A DNA stretch of 64,000 bases from Prostheceraeus crozeri. Lineage: Eukaryota > Platyhelminthes > Polycladida > Euryleptidae. The stretch is from positions 186,001-250,000 of the forward strand of contig CAJQUW010007994.1 in assembly GCA_907163375.1 (NCBI GenBank), written 5' to 3'. Shown here in pieces: positions 1 through 12,400 of the stretch. Below the pieces are notes generated by a model. It saw only the letters and a list, made by a program, of their open reading frames with translations, searched no databases and was not told where the DNA came from. Position 1 is the stretch's first letter. Each line of letters opens with the position of its first letter. Position numbers and translations under genes: made by a program.

Positions 1-2532
1 CAGAAATCCAAATTTCAGAAACTCATGCAAACTGTTTCGAGTTCGTTTCCAGACTGTTCATTAAAATAACAGTTTTGAAGAAGCGCACCCACGAGAAATA
101 ATGACATCTCTTAACTAATTTTGGCTTGTATCTTCTCACTCATGACACAGTCAATTCTCAATAATGTTTCATTCATAAATGCAATCGAATTAAAGGGCCA
201 GAGATAAAGAGCCATTCTAATAAATACGTGTACTTTTCAACAAAAAGGCGTTTATAGATACTAGGAGTATGTCATAAGTACAGTTTACCAACAGCGACTA
301 GTAATATTTAGAATGCAAATCACAGTTAACAACTTCAAGTGAAGCTGCTGATCATGCATGAGTCATGCATGGTCATGCATTTTAGCTGCAGATTGTGCAT
401 ATTGCAGTGCATTACATACTGGAAAGTGGTGATGCAGTCTAGTCAGTTAACCACAGACCGGAAATGAACCATGGAAACACAAGGCAGAGCGATGGTGCTG
501 AAGAGGTGGACGCGAATTGGCAGACTTATTAAGTGAATCAACGGATCATATTTTCATTCGTTTTGAATGAAAATCAAGTTTCAGTTTCAAGATATTTGTC
601 CAGGCTTATATATATATGGCAAGATATATATCCAGAAAAAAGAAAACGGGAACGCATCGGTGCTCCTGTATATCACAGATCATGAGACAATGGAAGAGTG
701 CATCACCATCGGAAAGTTCTTCATTGCTTGACGCCTACTCAATGAGATCGGTAGAGCGGTCTCTGCTAGAGCCCTGTGTCTTTTAGGGTTTTCGTATGGG
801 CCGTGCTACTTTTTAGGCAATGTATTATATTCTCATTTATAAAATCATCATTTTCTTCCATACAATATCAAAACGATTTGCTGCTAGGACCACTGTTTTA
901 GGAATTCGTATAATCAATCTGATATTCGAGAATAATAAACAAATCTAATTCCAGCAGTTCCCTCATCAATCATTTCAGTCAGTAGAATCTTCTGAGCTAG
1001 TGAAATTAATTTTATTAGGTTATGAGTGAATGTCGACAAAGACACTGACCGTGTAATGAACAACAATTGGAAAGGTTGATAAATTGCACATTATCTTAGT
1101 GAACGTATATAACAGGCCAACCTGATATCGTTTTGCATTGTTTCAACTCTCGAGATTGATAATGAAAATCGCCATTATAATGCAATTTAAGTCATTGCCA
1201 AATAATGCCTTCAGCCAGTAAGTCGAACTTTTTTGATGAAAACCAATCGACTGCAGTTTAAGTAGGTCTGACCAAGTTTAGAACTTTGCTAGACAAGCTA
1301 TTCAACCTATGACTTGACAAAATCTTGTAAATTTATAACAGATTAAAAACAGAGTCATGAATGATGATAAATATCATATTTAACTGTATGCAACAGGCAA
1401 CTGGATAGTAAGCTTGAAGATTTTTTTTTCATCTCGTTGACTGAGCTCCAGTGCCAGGATTCTTCATGAAAATCCCGGACAAATTCCTATGCATGACACT
1501 GTCAAGCCTTTTTCTAAGCACCCAGCCATGAACAATAAGCAAAGAGCAGAATGCCAAATCGAAGCGTCCACTATACGGGAGGTGCATTGCAAGGTTTAAG
1601 ATAAAAAAGTCGCTCCCTTCGGCAAGACGATTTTTATTGCTCTAAAAACATGTGTACAGGCACGACGCATTTCGTCCTCAGACGTTCTCAAGGACACGAA
1701 AATAGCGATCAAAAATTCGTATTAACGAAGGAAGCGATTTTCTATATTTTGAAAACAGTAGAATGATGGTAGGAAGTCAAAATCAAGAGAGATGTAGAAT
1801 TTGATAGAAGCTCATTGAATTTTGGGATCAATTTTAGGCCTCCGCATTTTGCATATTAAAGTTATTTATCATTTCATGACTGTGCAAAAATGCCATTGTG
1901 TTCTTGAGTTTGATTAATTTTTTTATTTTTCAGGTCAATTATTCGATGGAAATGTCTCCAAAGTAGGCCTTCGATTCATTTCGACCTTATTCCAAAATCA
2001 TCGCCTGGAAAAATGACATCGCTAATCTCGATATGAACGCTATTCCTGACTTAAGAATGTAATAATAATTGCTTTATTTGTATGTCATGATGCATTCGGA
2101 CATGGCATTACAATTTACACAATGAAAAAACACATCTGCTCCATAAGAAAAGACAAAAAAAATTACGGAATATGCCGAAGTATGAACCACAGAAGTTCGC
2201 TTTTACAATTGTGCAGACTTGGTAGGAAGCATTTAATGATGACGTTGCTGAGCAATCACGATCAAAATACCACTATTTCCATCTCGGTCCTGTCTTGAGA
2301 GATTATAGTGCGAAATACAACAGATAACTATGATCTGTTATATCGCCAAGGCATGTTTCCACAATGAAAATAAGGCCAGATTGCAGCTTTTTACGCGAAG
2401 AGATAGTTTATCGACTTTGCTGCGAATTGATCTTGCGTTGGTAAATGTCACTAATGGTTGTTTCAACAATTTTTTTCTTCGATATGCGTTATTGAATGTG
2501 AATGGTTTAACGTCTCTGGAGCTTGGACGGTG
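1..2532. other. Intronic or flanking DNA left of exon 6; no gene seen
   Basis: No coding exon could be supported on either strand. It includes a cluster of three TCATGCAT motifs (352-380) with an ATGCAAAT octamer at 313-320. A remnant repeat at about 1590-1750 carries the motif GGACGAAATGCGTCG on the minus strand. About 2045-2170 looks like a retroelement 3' end on the minus strand (AATAAA followed by an ATT run). If the MIC60-like gene continues left, this is its intron 6. Confidence 0.4.
352..380 (-). promoter_or_regulatory. Three clustered UGCAUG motifs in the MIC60-like pre-mRNA
   Basis: TCATGCAT occurs at 352-359, 363-370 and 373-380. Read on the minus strand, the sense strand of the gene, it gives three UGCAUG sites within 30 nt. 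UGCAUG is the known binding site of RBFOX-family splicing factors, which are conserved in animals. No exon is identified next to it in this window, so a splicing role is only a possibility. Confidence 0.25.
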
Positions 2533-2677
2533 CTGACACAGTCAGACTCTAATCTGGAGCGTTGTGGTCTTTTAGTCCGCATGCTCTTCCCGACGACTTC
2601 CAATAACACTTTCGGGGCTCAACCTCTGGACCGAAAGATCGCTAAGCCAAACACTTAACCACTGTGCTACGGAGACC
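2533..2677 (-). repeat. tRNA-derived SINE, copy 1
   Basis: Read on the minus strand the copy starts GGTCTCCGTAGCACAGTGG, a tRNA-like head with an A box (TAGCACAGTGG), then a B-box-like GGTTGAGCCCC about 50 nt further on. A body containing ATTGGAAGTCGTCGGG and GCATGCGGACTAAAAG follows. Two diverged copies on the plus strand (near 6522 and 17203) share the head, the spacing and the body motifs, so this is a dispersed family and not a true tRNA gene. Confidence 0.7.
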
Positions 2678-3111
2678 ACTGCCACTTGGAATAGAGGGGG
2701 AAATTAGTCGAATGCTAATTTATAGCACATTGCCATCGAATGCATCACTTTATCATTTAGAATCACACATTCTTACTTTGCTACCACCATCGCCATCAAG
2801 TGTCTTCTTCAGTTGTGATGTGTGTTGCCGAATTTTAGTCTCCAAGTTCACTTGCGCCGTTATAGCATTCTGTATCACTCCATTCAGAATCAAAGCTCTA
2901 GCACTTATGTCACCAATCAATGCTGCAAACAAAATGCATTCAGAATTACCCCATTAATTCATCTTTAGACATGATCCAATCATCAAAGAACAGTCTTCAT
3001 GTGAATATTTTAAGTCAAATTAATAACATCAATCCTTCATGCACTGAAACCTGTTTAGGGAACCTATATTTAGTATTACCCAGTCCATTTTTACGGCACC
3101 GATTGTTTTAA

Positions 3112-6062
3112 CATGCTAATTTCAATAACTGACTATCCTGGGCACGGCTGGTCGTCGATATTTTCTAGCTTTTAAATTGTTTCTTTTACATAATTCTACT
3201 CATTACACAACTTTCCGCTAGGGTATTTGTTTATTATTGTCCACTATACAGCTAGTATTCATCGGCTTCCTGGATTCTTCGAATTTTTTAACCGTGCCGT
3301 GATTCAATTTAATTAGAAAATGCCTCCTCATTCTCAGTGGTTTCCTTACAAAATACCACTTGCTACTCACCATCAGCATCCACTAATTTTGACTTACTCA
3401 ATATTCGATCATTGAATTATAAATTAGACGATATACTGGGATGTCAATGAGACGGCGTTGGACATGTATTTCTTAGGGATGTAATTCATGATGTTGTTTT
3501 TGCATTGAATTCTTTGCATAAAGAGTTTGAGTTATAAAGCTACTGCGCAAGCGAGTCATCGAGCTTCGGATGCGCTGGAATCACGGTGGAATGCCTGTTT
3601 TCTCAAAACCATATGGGAGACCTTTTTCACCCTCACTCAGAATTATCCTTTCCACCTTGACTTTAAGCATTTTCACCTAAACTCAAAAATATTACATGAA
3701 TTATTGTGGCATCTGGCTATATGGTTCCTCCCAGTCATTGCTTGACTTGTTAATTGAGATCACAAATTTTGTGAACCCGCTGACTTCAAAAAAAGTACTA
3801 TAATCATTTCAAGATGCATAAACATTCATAAGGACTCCAATGAAATACAGTCCTGCAGATTGCTCGAAACATTATGAACATACGGGTTAGTCAATTTCCC
3901 ACTTAAAAACAGGAAGCTATCAAGACTGGTGACGTTTAGGGTGTCATCGGTGCGATTTGCTTACTATCCTACCCATGCTAATGTGTCAGATCCGCTACTA
4001 CCTGACCACTACCTATTAGTACAGACTTTTGGTTTGCAGTTTGAACAACACACGATTGATGACACTGCATCATAATTATGGTCCATGTCTGAGAGTCAAT
4101 GGCAAATTATCTTGCGATTAACTAATAGATTTCTTTCTATTCTCGTTTCTGTCACTCCTAACAGAATCTGGAAGTACTTTTAACTCTATTCAAATGGTAA
4201 TCGTTGATAACTTACGTCTGCTCACGGATTAGTTATCAAGGTTGGGATCCCATGGGAAAATGGGTGGATGGGTGTAATGTATAAATTAATGATGAGGCGG
4301 AAAATGAAAGGGAAGAAATCAAGGAGAACATGATTGCGACAGTGACAACGATTTCGAGACACAAAAATAGCAAGAAGCAGAACTAGAAGCCCATGTCAGG
4401 TGACGATGTGGTATAGACCAGTTTGTTTATACTAATCATTCATATAGAATTCTATGAATAGAGCAGAACGATTGACAAGAGTTGAGCGATTTTCGTCTCG
4501 ATCATTTCTTGTCATCTTGATAAGAACCGTAAACCATGCTTAAGGTTAAGAATGAAGATACATTTTAAATACTAGTTGAATTTTATGATGACTGAAAGAA
4601 ACACCTAAGAGGGCCGGAAATAATATTCAATTATGATCAATGTCATGATCGCAGGTTTCATTATGTTAACTCAGTAATCTCTTCAATCGCTTTGCAGTCT
4701 TTACATCCAGCACTTGGATATTTAAAAAATGCAAGTCTGAAATAAAGTGCTCTTTAAGAACCCATGGCAAAGCGAGCTGCGCACATCAGGAAGAGAACAG
4801 GATCGAATAATCTGAAAAATGTTTTTTCATATTTCACGTGCGAATCTTTCAACAGCTTATCTTGGAAAGACTGTGATAAAATTCAAGCAGTAGTCAGTTG
4901 AATAATAGAGATCAGTTTCAATCCAAAATATTAAGAGTGCTTGAAATTCAAAGTAGTAAGTCTCGTTTATATTTTAAAATCCCTGTTTTAGTCACTCAAT
5001 TACATGCAATTATTTTATATTAGGCATATTTTCCAAATTTTATGATACTTTGTATGACATTTATTTTATGACATGCATTTTATGACAATTCTATTATATT
5101 TAGCAAAACTCCAAATTTTGTAATAATTTTATTGTAATTCTGTGATTTTAAGATCGCTGTGACCCCAGTAATTTGTATTCAGCTCTTCATAGTAGCTGCA
5201 AGTGAAGAATATTGATCTCTTCAATAAGGATTCGCAGTCTGTGTATTCAAGATTTGCATTCAATAGCTGTATTGAACTGGCATCGTTGTGTTTAAGGCAT
5301 GTGTTTGCAGATGTCTGTGAGTCCATAATGCCTCTCCCCCCCCCCCCAGATGCAAATATGGTTGAAATACATATGCTTGACTGACTTTTGGTTGCATTAT
5401 TTTGTTTTTACTTTTTACTTAGTCTTGGTGATTTTTGATATTGTAAGGTTCTATCTTTTGTGTAATTTTTGCTTTATGGTTTGCTGTTTTCTCAAGAGAT
5501 TTATCGGCCGTCGTCATTCTTTTCCGTCATGGAAAACTGCCGTTCAATTGCGCCAATAACAAGTGTGTAAGCTCCCCGAATTTAACTTTTTGGATGAGGT
5601 ACTGCTCGCATTCAAACCACACGAGCTTCAGTTTGGCTTTATATCCCGAAGAGATGCTTCCCAAACATCATTACTGGCTCTGGAGACGAAGGTGGTGCTT
5701 TTCTTCAAATGATTTGGGAAATGTGTGACAACTCTTTGGCGACGCTGAACTGTCTCACATGACGCTGAGTAAATCTCGAATTGAATTGTAGTATTGTGTC
5801 TCATTTCGTTACATTGTCACGCATGTGTCATATATCAAATGATCGATCTGCCATTAATATTCAAGAACATTTATCGACAGTGATTGAACCTACAACTACC
5901 CTAAGTGTAGCCAGTTCCAAGTCAGCGATTAATATTGAACAGACGAAGCGACGGGCTGAAAAATGAATTCTTTTATCCTTTTTTGCAGATTCATATGTTC
6001 TAACAGTTGCACCAAAGAGACCGATTATCTCCAATGATCGTGTGCTCACACCAATTAAAAAA
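3112..6062. other. Stretch without recognisable genes
   Basis: AT-rich sequence with only short, unsupported reading frames. A C-homopolymer of about 14 bases lies at 5335-5348. No exon with good splice sites in the phase needed after MIC60 exon 6 was found. Confidence 0.4.
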
Positions 6063-6073
6063 TTATTTCTCAC

Positions 6074-6401
6074 CCTTCCTTCTCATATTTGTCTCAATTC
6101 TTAGTCTTTCTTCCTCCTCTTCTTTCTCTTTCAGCAACTTCTCCAGCTTCTTCTTCTTCTTTGCTTCTTTCTTTTCCTGCTTTTCTAACTTTTTCTTCTC
6201 TTTATCTTCATCATCATCTTTGTCTTTCTTCTTATCTTTCTTTTCCTTCTTATCCTTGTCCTTCTTTTCTTTCTTATCTTTGTCCTTGTCCTTCTTTTCT
6301 TTCTTATCTTTGTCCTTGTCCTTCTTTTCTTTCTTATCCTTGTCTTTCTTTTCTTTTTTCTCTTTTTCCTTTTCTTCTTTTCTAATGCTGTCTTCGAAAA
6401 T
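6074..6401 (-). CDS. IMMT: MIC60-like coding exon 6 (lysine/glutamate-rich helix)
   Basis: Acceptor TTTCCGTTTCAG at 6402 starts IFEDSIRKEEKEKEKKEKK. About 45 residues of KEKKDKDK-type repeats follow, then DDDEDKEKKKLEKQEKKEA and EKEEEEERLRIETNMRRKG. The stretch should form a long charged helix or coiled coil. The probable end is the donor AAGG|GTGAGA at 6074 (phase 1). If it is not used, a stop follows three codons later at 6063-6065 and the protein would end at about 299 residues. Splicing onward is favoured because MIC60 needs its C-terminal domain. The Lys-rich repeats come from AAG/GAC-type codon repeats that are microsatellite-like at DNA level. Confidence 0.6.
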
Positions 6402-9400
6402 CTGAAACGGAAATGACAGATGATAATGGATAATTAACATAATTCGGCTACATTATGAAATCATCATTCACAAATCAATTACACACAAGCCGTTTATGAA
6501 AATATGATAATGTTATATTTTGGTCTCCATGGTACAGTGGTTAATTGCTTGGCCTAGCGATCATTTGGTCTCGAGTGTAATCCCCGTGGGTGTCATTGGA
6601 AGTTGCCAGAGCGGTCATCCGGATTGAAAGAATCATCATGCTCCAGAAAAGTGAGACTATGTTCAAGCCCACAGTGGAGGAATAGTGGCGCTGAAGCTTC
6701 ATGAGAATCATTCATGCAATATTTCTTTGTAGCAGATGATTCATTAAATAATTCATAACAGGGAGTCCGCGCATTTCGATGTCCAAATTGAAGATTTTCC
6801 GCGGACACCCTGTCATAATATATCCGTCTTCTCCGTTATTTGAACTATAAAAAATGCGTGAGATGCATCAATGACATTCATGCAACTAACAAGTGCCAAC
6901 ACTCATCATAACAAATGAAGCGCTAATTACAAATTATTCAGAAAAGTTGGCCCGCTTATCTGCTGTGAGCTATAACAATAGAATTCGGGAAATAAGTGTG
7001 CCCTGACCAAGACATAGAGATATGACCATGGTGCAGATTGTAGCGTCATCAATTAATTTTATGCGGATAATAAATCCAAAGTGCATCAACCGACGTGTAT
7101 TTATTGTGCTTTGTACTATCTGCCTTTTTAGAATTTGTCAATAAAAAGCGAAGGCCAGAACTGCATTATTGAAGCAAAGATTGCCGAGCGCGTCTACATG
7201 GACGACTTCGCACTCGCAGGATCGAAGCGGACATACTCTCGAGAAGACTCCAGTTTTTGTCATATACAGCGATTACATGAATCTTATGACTAAAATTCTT
7301 GTACTTCGTGCTTTCTGGATAGAATCTACGTGGACGTCACAAGAAGTGATAGCATGAAAACATTAAGGAAGATATGCGGAAGCTTGATCTTCATGACATC
7401 AACCCACAAGACAGATCAGTTTGAAGGAATGCCATCAAGGTGGATCCTCTTTGGACGGTGTCTAGCCATCGAAATGTGGTGAAGATGCCAAACATGGAGT
7501 GAGATCACATCATTGCAAAGCTTCCGACAATTTTGATGTACTTTGAAGTCGCTGTTAAATTGTTAGTAGTTGAGAAAGCAACCACCTTCAAGTAAGACAA
7601 TTGAAATGTGCACTCTAATGTGTACTTAAGTTAACGAAAATGTGTTCAAAACATGCCATCAAAGTTAATGCACAATTAATCGATAGCTGGCCGCACATTT
7701 AGCTCTAAAAGTCTCGGGAAAACCACGGAAACATTTCGCTGAAACATTTAAAGCCCAAGTTGCATCATCCAATTCATAGTTATCACAGCCCAAAGTTGTT
7801 TAGAAGCTCATTATGAATATATGTAATTAGACCTACGTGCATGCCGACACTTTGTCGCCTAGTGTTCCACATAATGAGGTGCATTACATGTCCACAAATG
7901 AAAGGTAATACTTGTTGAGTATTAAAATGTGAAATAATATTCGTTTGCATGATTAAGAACTGTCATCCTTCGTCTACACTGAAGAATCTTTTCACTAAGT
8001 ATTAACATAACTTTCAATTAAGTATCAACATTACATATTTTCATGATTACACCCCTTGCGCCCATGCCCCGATCTAACTATCGCACTTTTGGACAAATCT
8101 CAGGACCCAATAAATTTCATACAACAACCTCTCAAATCTCAATCTGATATGACAACTAGAGCACACAGAATAAGGTAAATGAAAGCTATCTTAGTTGAGA
8201 TTAGGGTTCGGAAGACATTGTTTGTTTTATGACAATGTTTTAAAACACCTTTTTTTATTTGAAAAACATATTCTTTTGCTTTTTGACAGTTTCTCATAAT
8301 AGTGGTTTCTTAGGGTATTTAATATAACTTTCCATTATAGAAGCTAACGACTGAAGTTTAGATATCATTGTAATCTTAGAATCAATTGTTGTGTGTCTTT
8401 ATTGGTATTTGGTATCATTTTATGAAGAGTGAATGTACTTAATGTAAGTTGTGCTGCACTTTCGGTACATATTTTCTCTTTTGGTATTAATAGTCATTAG
8501 TCATTAGTAGTCATTAGTAATAGTCATTAGTGGTCTTTCATTCCTGTCAGTCAGTCATCGGTTGGTGAGATGCAGTCGTGCTTCAATCTGCAATAAACCG
8601 GTGCTATTATTAATATCATCGACTTGAATTGCTTAAGTGTAATAGCCCAGTTTCCTAATTATTTCATAATAGAGACATCTGACATCTACAGAGATCGAGA
8701 TGGGCATGTTACGTCAGCGCAAGGCAATAGCGCCGGATAAACCTCTAGGTGAAAATTTTCGGTAGTGGAGTAGAAACGGGATGAACGTGGTTTTTGCTTG
8801 TTTAGAGGCAGATGCGGCTGAGGGTTTCAACTCAACATTCCTCCCATTTTTAGAAAACTTTCTGAAATAAGCGTCAACATGAGAATAAAAGGGAAGCAAA
8901 TGAAATTTGATACGCGTAGACGGACTATCCTATGCTAGCTATCCTAGCTAAATCCTATGAAAACAAATGCAGCTCATTGATGTAGCATATTTAGTTTCTG
9001 TGCAGCAGAATTTCAGCTCAGGGTTTCTTTATTATGTCTACTAAATCACTTCATGACGTTGTCAACTCATTCAATAGGTTGTACATTTTAAAAAACGGTA
9101 CAAAATGATGGCATTAAAAAACTAAAAGAAGCAAAAAAACAAGGAAAACATCGTTTTCTAAACCTAGTTGAGATTATAAAAAACTAAATCCGACATTTTG
9201 CTTTTCATTTACGAAACATATTCACAGCAAACTATACACGTATTATTTGCCATTTTCACACGAATAACTTATCTAAAGGTTCCCATCACTATATCATATT
9301 CCACAGCTGCATAACAATTTTTTGGCATCGAAAAGAATTTTGAAAATCTTGAAAATTATACTTTTTTTGAAGACTGCGGTACGAATGTTAGTTTTATGGT

Positions 9401-12400
9401 TTTCTCACATGCCTTCAATTTTTTCAAAAATAGAACTTAGCAAACGATCAAGTGAGATTGCTGATTGCCAGCTCGCCTGGGAGTTCATTCTTCGTCAATG
9501 TCAGTTCATTTTTCTCGTCTAAGCAAATGAGTTAGGGCTGAGCTTAATGACTCTGAGAGAACAGTGTCAACTTGATTAAAACATCGGAGTTCTTCAGAAA
9601 AAACGTATATGCACATGAAAGGAGAACTGACAAATATATCCTTCCTTCACACAATGATATTCAGCAGCTCAGACTCTGTCTATCGTCGTTAACAACTGAT
9701 CGAAATTGTCGAGGTTTGTTCAACGAAACTTGAGGACATTTCCTCGCATACTAGGTCATAAACGACTAAACTCCTTACTGCTGAGGGGCTTACTCTTCAA
9801 AATAAATTGATATCATAATGCGTTCTCCATCATCAACGGACTTCGAAATAGAAGTGCCTGGACATAGCGATCAGGTGGAATGACACTATTGCTGCTAGGA
9901 GCTTTTTAATCACTGATGTTTCATAGAAAAGACTTTAGTCCGAAAAAAAATTGTTGTCAATTTTGGGGATATTACATCTTTGTGATACCAAGCTACGCTC
10001 ACAAATAAGCAGTGCTTATAAACGTAAATTAAAAAAACAGAACTTAACTAAAACAACACGCAAGCAAAACTATATGCTCGGAATCATTTGGACAGTCGTT
10101 TCAACATACAGTGTACTTACTTGCGACACTAGGTAATACATGCATGTGTTTAAATTCATCATCTCAATCTAATTGTACTGTCAAAACCAAGTCGGTAAAT
10201 AAAATTGTTTCGTACATCTTGAAACTCCGACCTGAAACTTTGAGATTAGCAAAACATATTTCACTTTTCATTGGCAGAATCCACTGGAAGTTAATTTCTG
10301 AATATTTATGATTGCTGCAAGTCACGCAGTTTTATACTAGTTCAATTCAAGCGATAAAATGTAACATTCAATATGCTAGTCAGTCCATTATAGGGATATC
10401 CTAGTTAGTGAAATTCGCTTAGTAGATAAGCCTGCAAGTAGAAAACATCTGCAGCAATGAAATTTTAGTCATATCCATACCACTGGCCGTTCATTCAGTA
10501 GAGCTCGACTAAGTTCGCCATTATGATTCTTCATTCTGGATCATGGAGGGAAACTGTCCCGGTGAGCTATGAAGTGCTATATTAGAAGCCTCCAAATTTC
10601 CGATCAAAAACTTTGTCAAGTACAGATTCGTGGATAATTACAGTACTGTCTGTTAATCTGTACTTGACAAATACTTTGGCGGACATTTGAACAATTTTAA
10701 TTTACTCGCATTTTCGAACTTAAAAAACCGTTTACCTTCCATTATCCGCTCATATAGGAGGGTGGCAAATTTCATTGACTTTCTACGATCTGCATTAGTC
10801 ATAGCCGCATGAAAGTCAATTGATAAGCAAACCATTATCATAGACACATCAACTTGACCTTATTATTGACCATCGTAACAACTTAATTTATATATAGACC
10901 GTTCACAATTTTGCATCTCCAAAGCCTTCGATCTAGAGTTCAATACTGGAGTGAACAATCTACCCTACCTGAATCACGCTAATGAACAGAATTCACTTAT
11001 AGAGAGAATTTATTGCCATCCGTAACTACCGAATCTGTCTGTGGCTATGAGTAGAAAGAAACAATGTAAGTGAACAACAAGGGCTCTCCTGATAACAAGA
11101 AAATCAATAGTGGATGGACAGAATTAATGAGCAAGGTACCAGAATCAGTGGCTGTCTGATTTAGAAGAGCAGTTATTGATCAGCTTTGCGGAATCAGATA
11201 TTGGAGACAATAAATGACTAAGTGAAGATGTATTTGAAATGATAAGGCCGGAAATGCTCGTACAATTGGAGTCCAGAGTGACGAAACGGTCGGGTAGCGT
11301 TGTGTAATTCATGTCGTCGTAATTGCAAGAGAAAATCACTTTCTTGAATTGCAAGTATCATCATGAATCTCCCGTTCCGACATTGATGATAATTGGTTAC
11401 AGGGATTTTTTAACGCCATCTTAGCCGGCGTTTGCAGTAAAGGAATTTTTTTTGTACCCGTGTAAAGGAACCCGTGGAAAACACTTGGTAAAATATCTCT
11501 CAAATTCTGTAGGGTGTCAAATTTCGGGTCATGGCAATGGTAAAACTTGCCGTCATTTCCAGGTTTTCAAGAAATCAAGATAATTATACCGACTGTAAAA
11601 GCCTGATGGTGAGAAATATCATCGACCATTTAATTTTTTGAACGGTTATTTAATTCTTGATCACAATCTTACTGGATATGCCCTTACTGGTTGAAATGGT
11701 CCTCCAAAAATGGGAGGTCTTCCTGTGGTCCTCAGCCTAGCCAGCACACAGGAGAAGAGAAGGAAAACTCCGACTTCAGACCACCTTCTGCCTTGCAGGT
11801 CATGCTTCGACAAGCAAAGACTACGAGAAGGAAACTCGGAGAGAAAATCATTAGGGGAGATGGACCTCTTTAGCCTTGGATGGCAACCCGTCTAGGTCCA
11901 CGGCAGATGACAGTGGTTGGGCGTCAGCAAGGGCATGCGACCTGTGAAAATTTCCGCCCCAATTTTTCAATGGAAATGTCGCACTATTATATTACGGATA
12001 GGGCTACCGCATACGGGGCAACTGACGGGCTACATAACCGTGTTGTGGCGAGAACTGAACGAATTCCCGGAGAAAAGCAACTTTTACTGCGTGTGGCGAC
12101 TCTGAATGTCGGTGCAATGTCAGGAAAGAGCGGAGAAGTAGTAGACTTCATGAAGAGGAGGAAGTGCAGAATATTATGTGTTCAAGAGACCAAGTGGAAG
12201 AGAGACAGAGCAAGCATCATTGGTGAAGATTATAAGATGTTGCATTCATGCGGTGACGGGAAGGCAACCGGAGTTGATATAGTGATGGAGAGCATTTTAG
12301 CTAAGGCAGTGATCTGAGTAAAAAGGTGGGATGGAAGAATTTTGATGGTTTGGTTTGTCATTGGAGAGACGAAATTGTGTGTAATGACAATATACGCCCC

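Larger units (their letters stand above)
6810..11685. other. Intron 5 of the MIC60-like gene, left part; mostly unassigned
   Basis: No coding exon supported. It contains a decayed LINE end (7170-7510), a short TCATTAG tandem array (8491-8530) and a fold-back hairpin (10593-10689), each listed separately. The rest is AT-rich with nothing recognised. Confidence 0.4.

Noticed and set aside
5129-5326. Next MIC60 exon on the minus strand
   Set aside because: The peptide shows no coiled-coil or mitofilin similarity and has no matching acceptor in the needed phase.
6007-6405. A 132-codon plus-strand frame rich in Ser, Phe and Leu
   Set aside because: It is the complement of the lysine-rich MIC60 exon 6; the low-complexity codons make the other strand open too.
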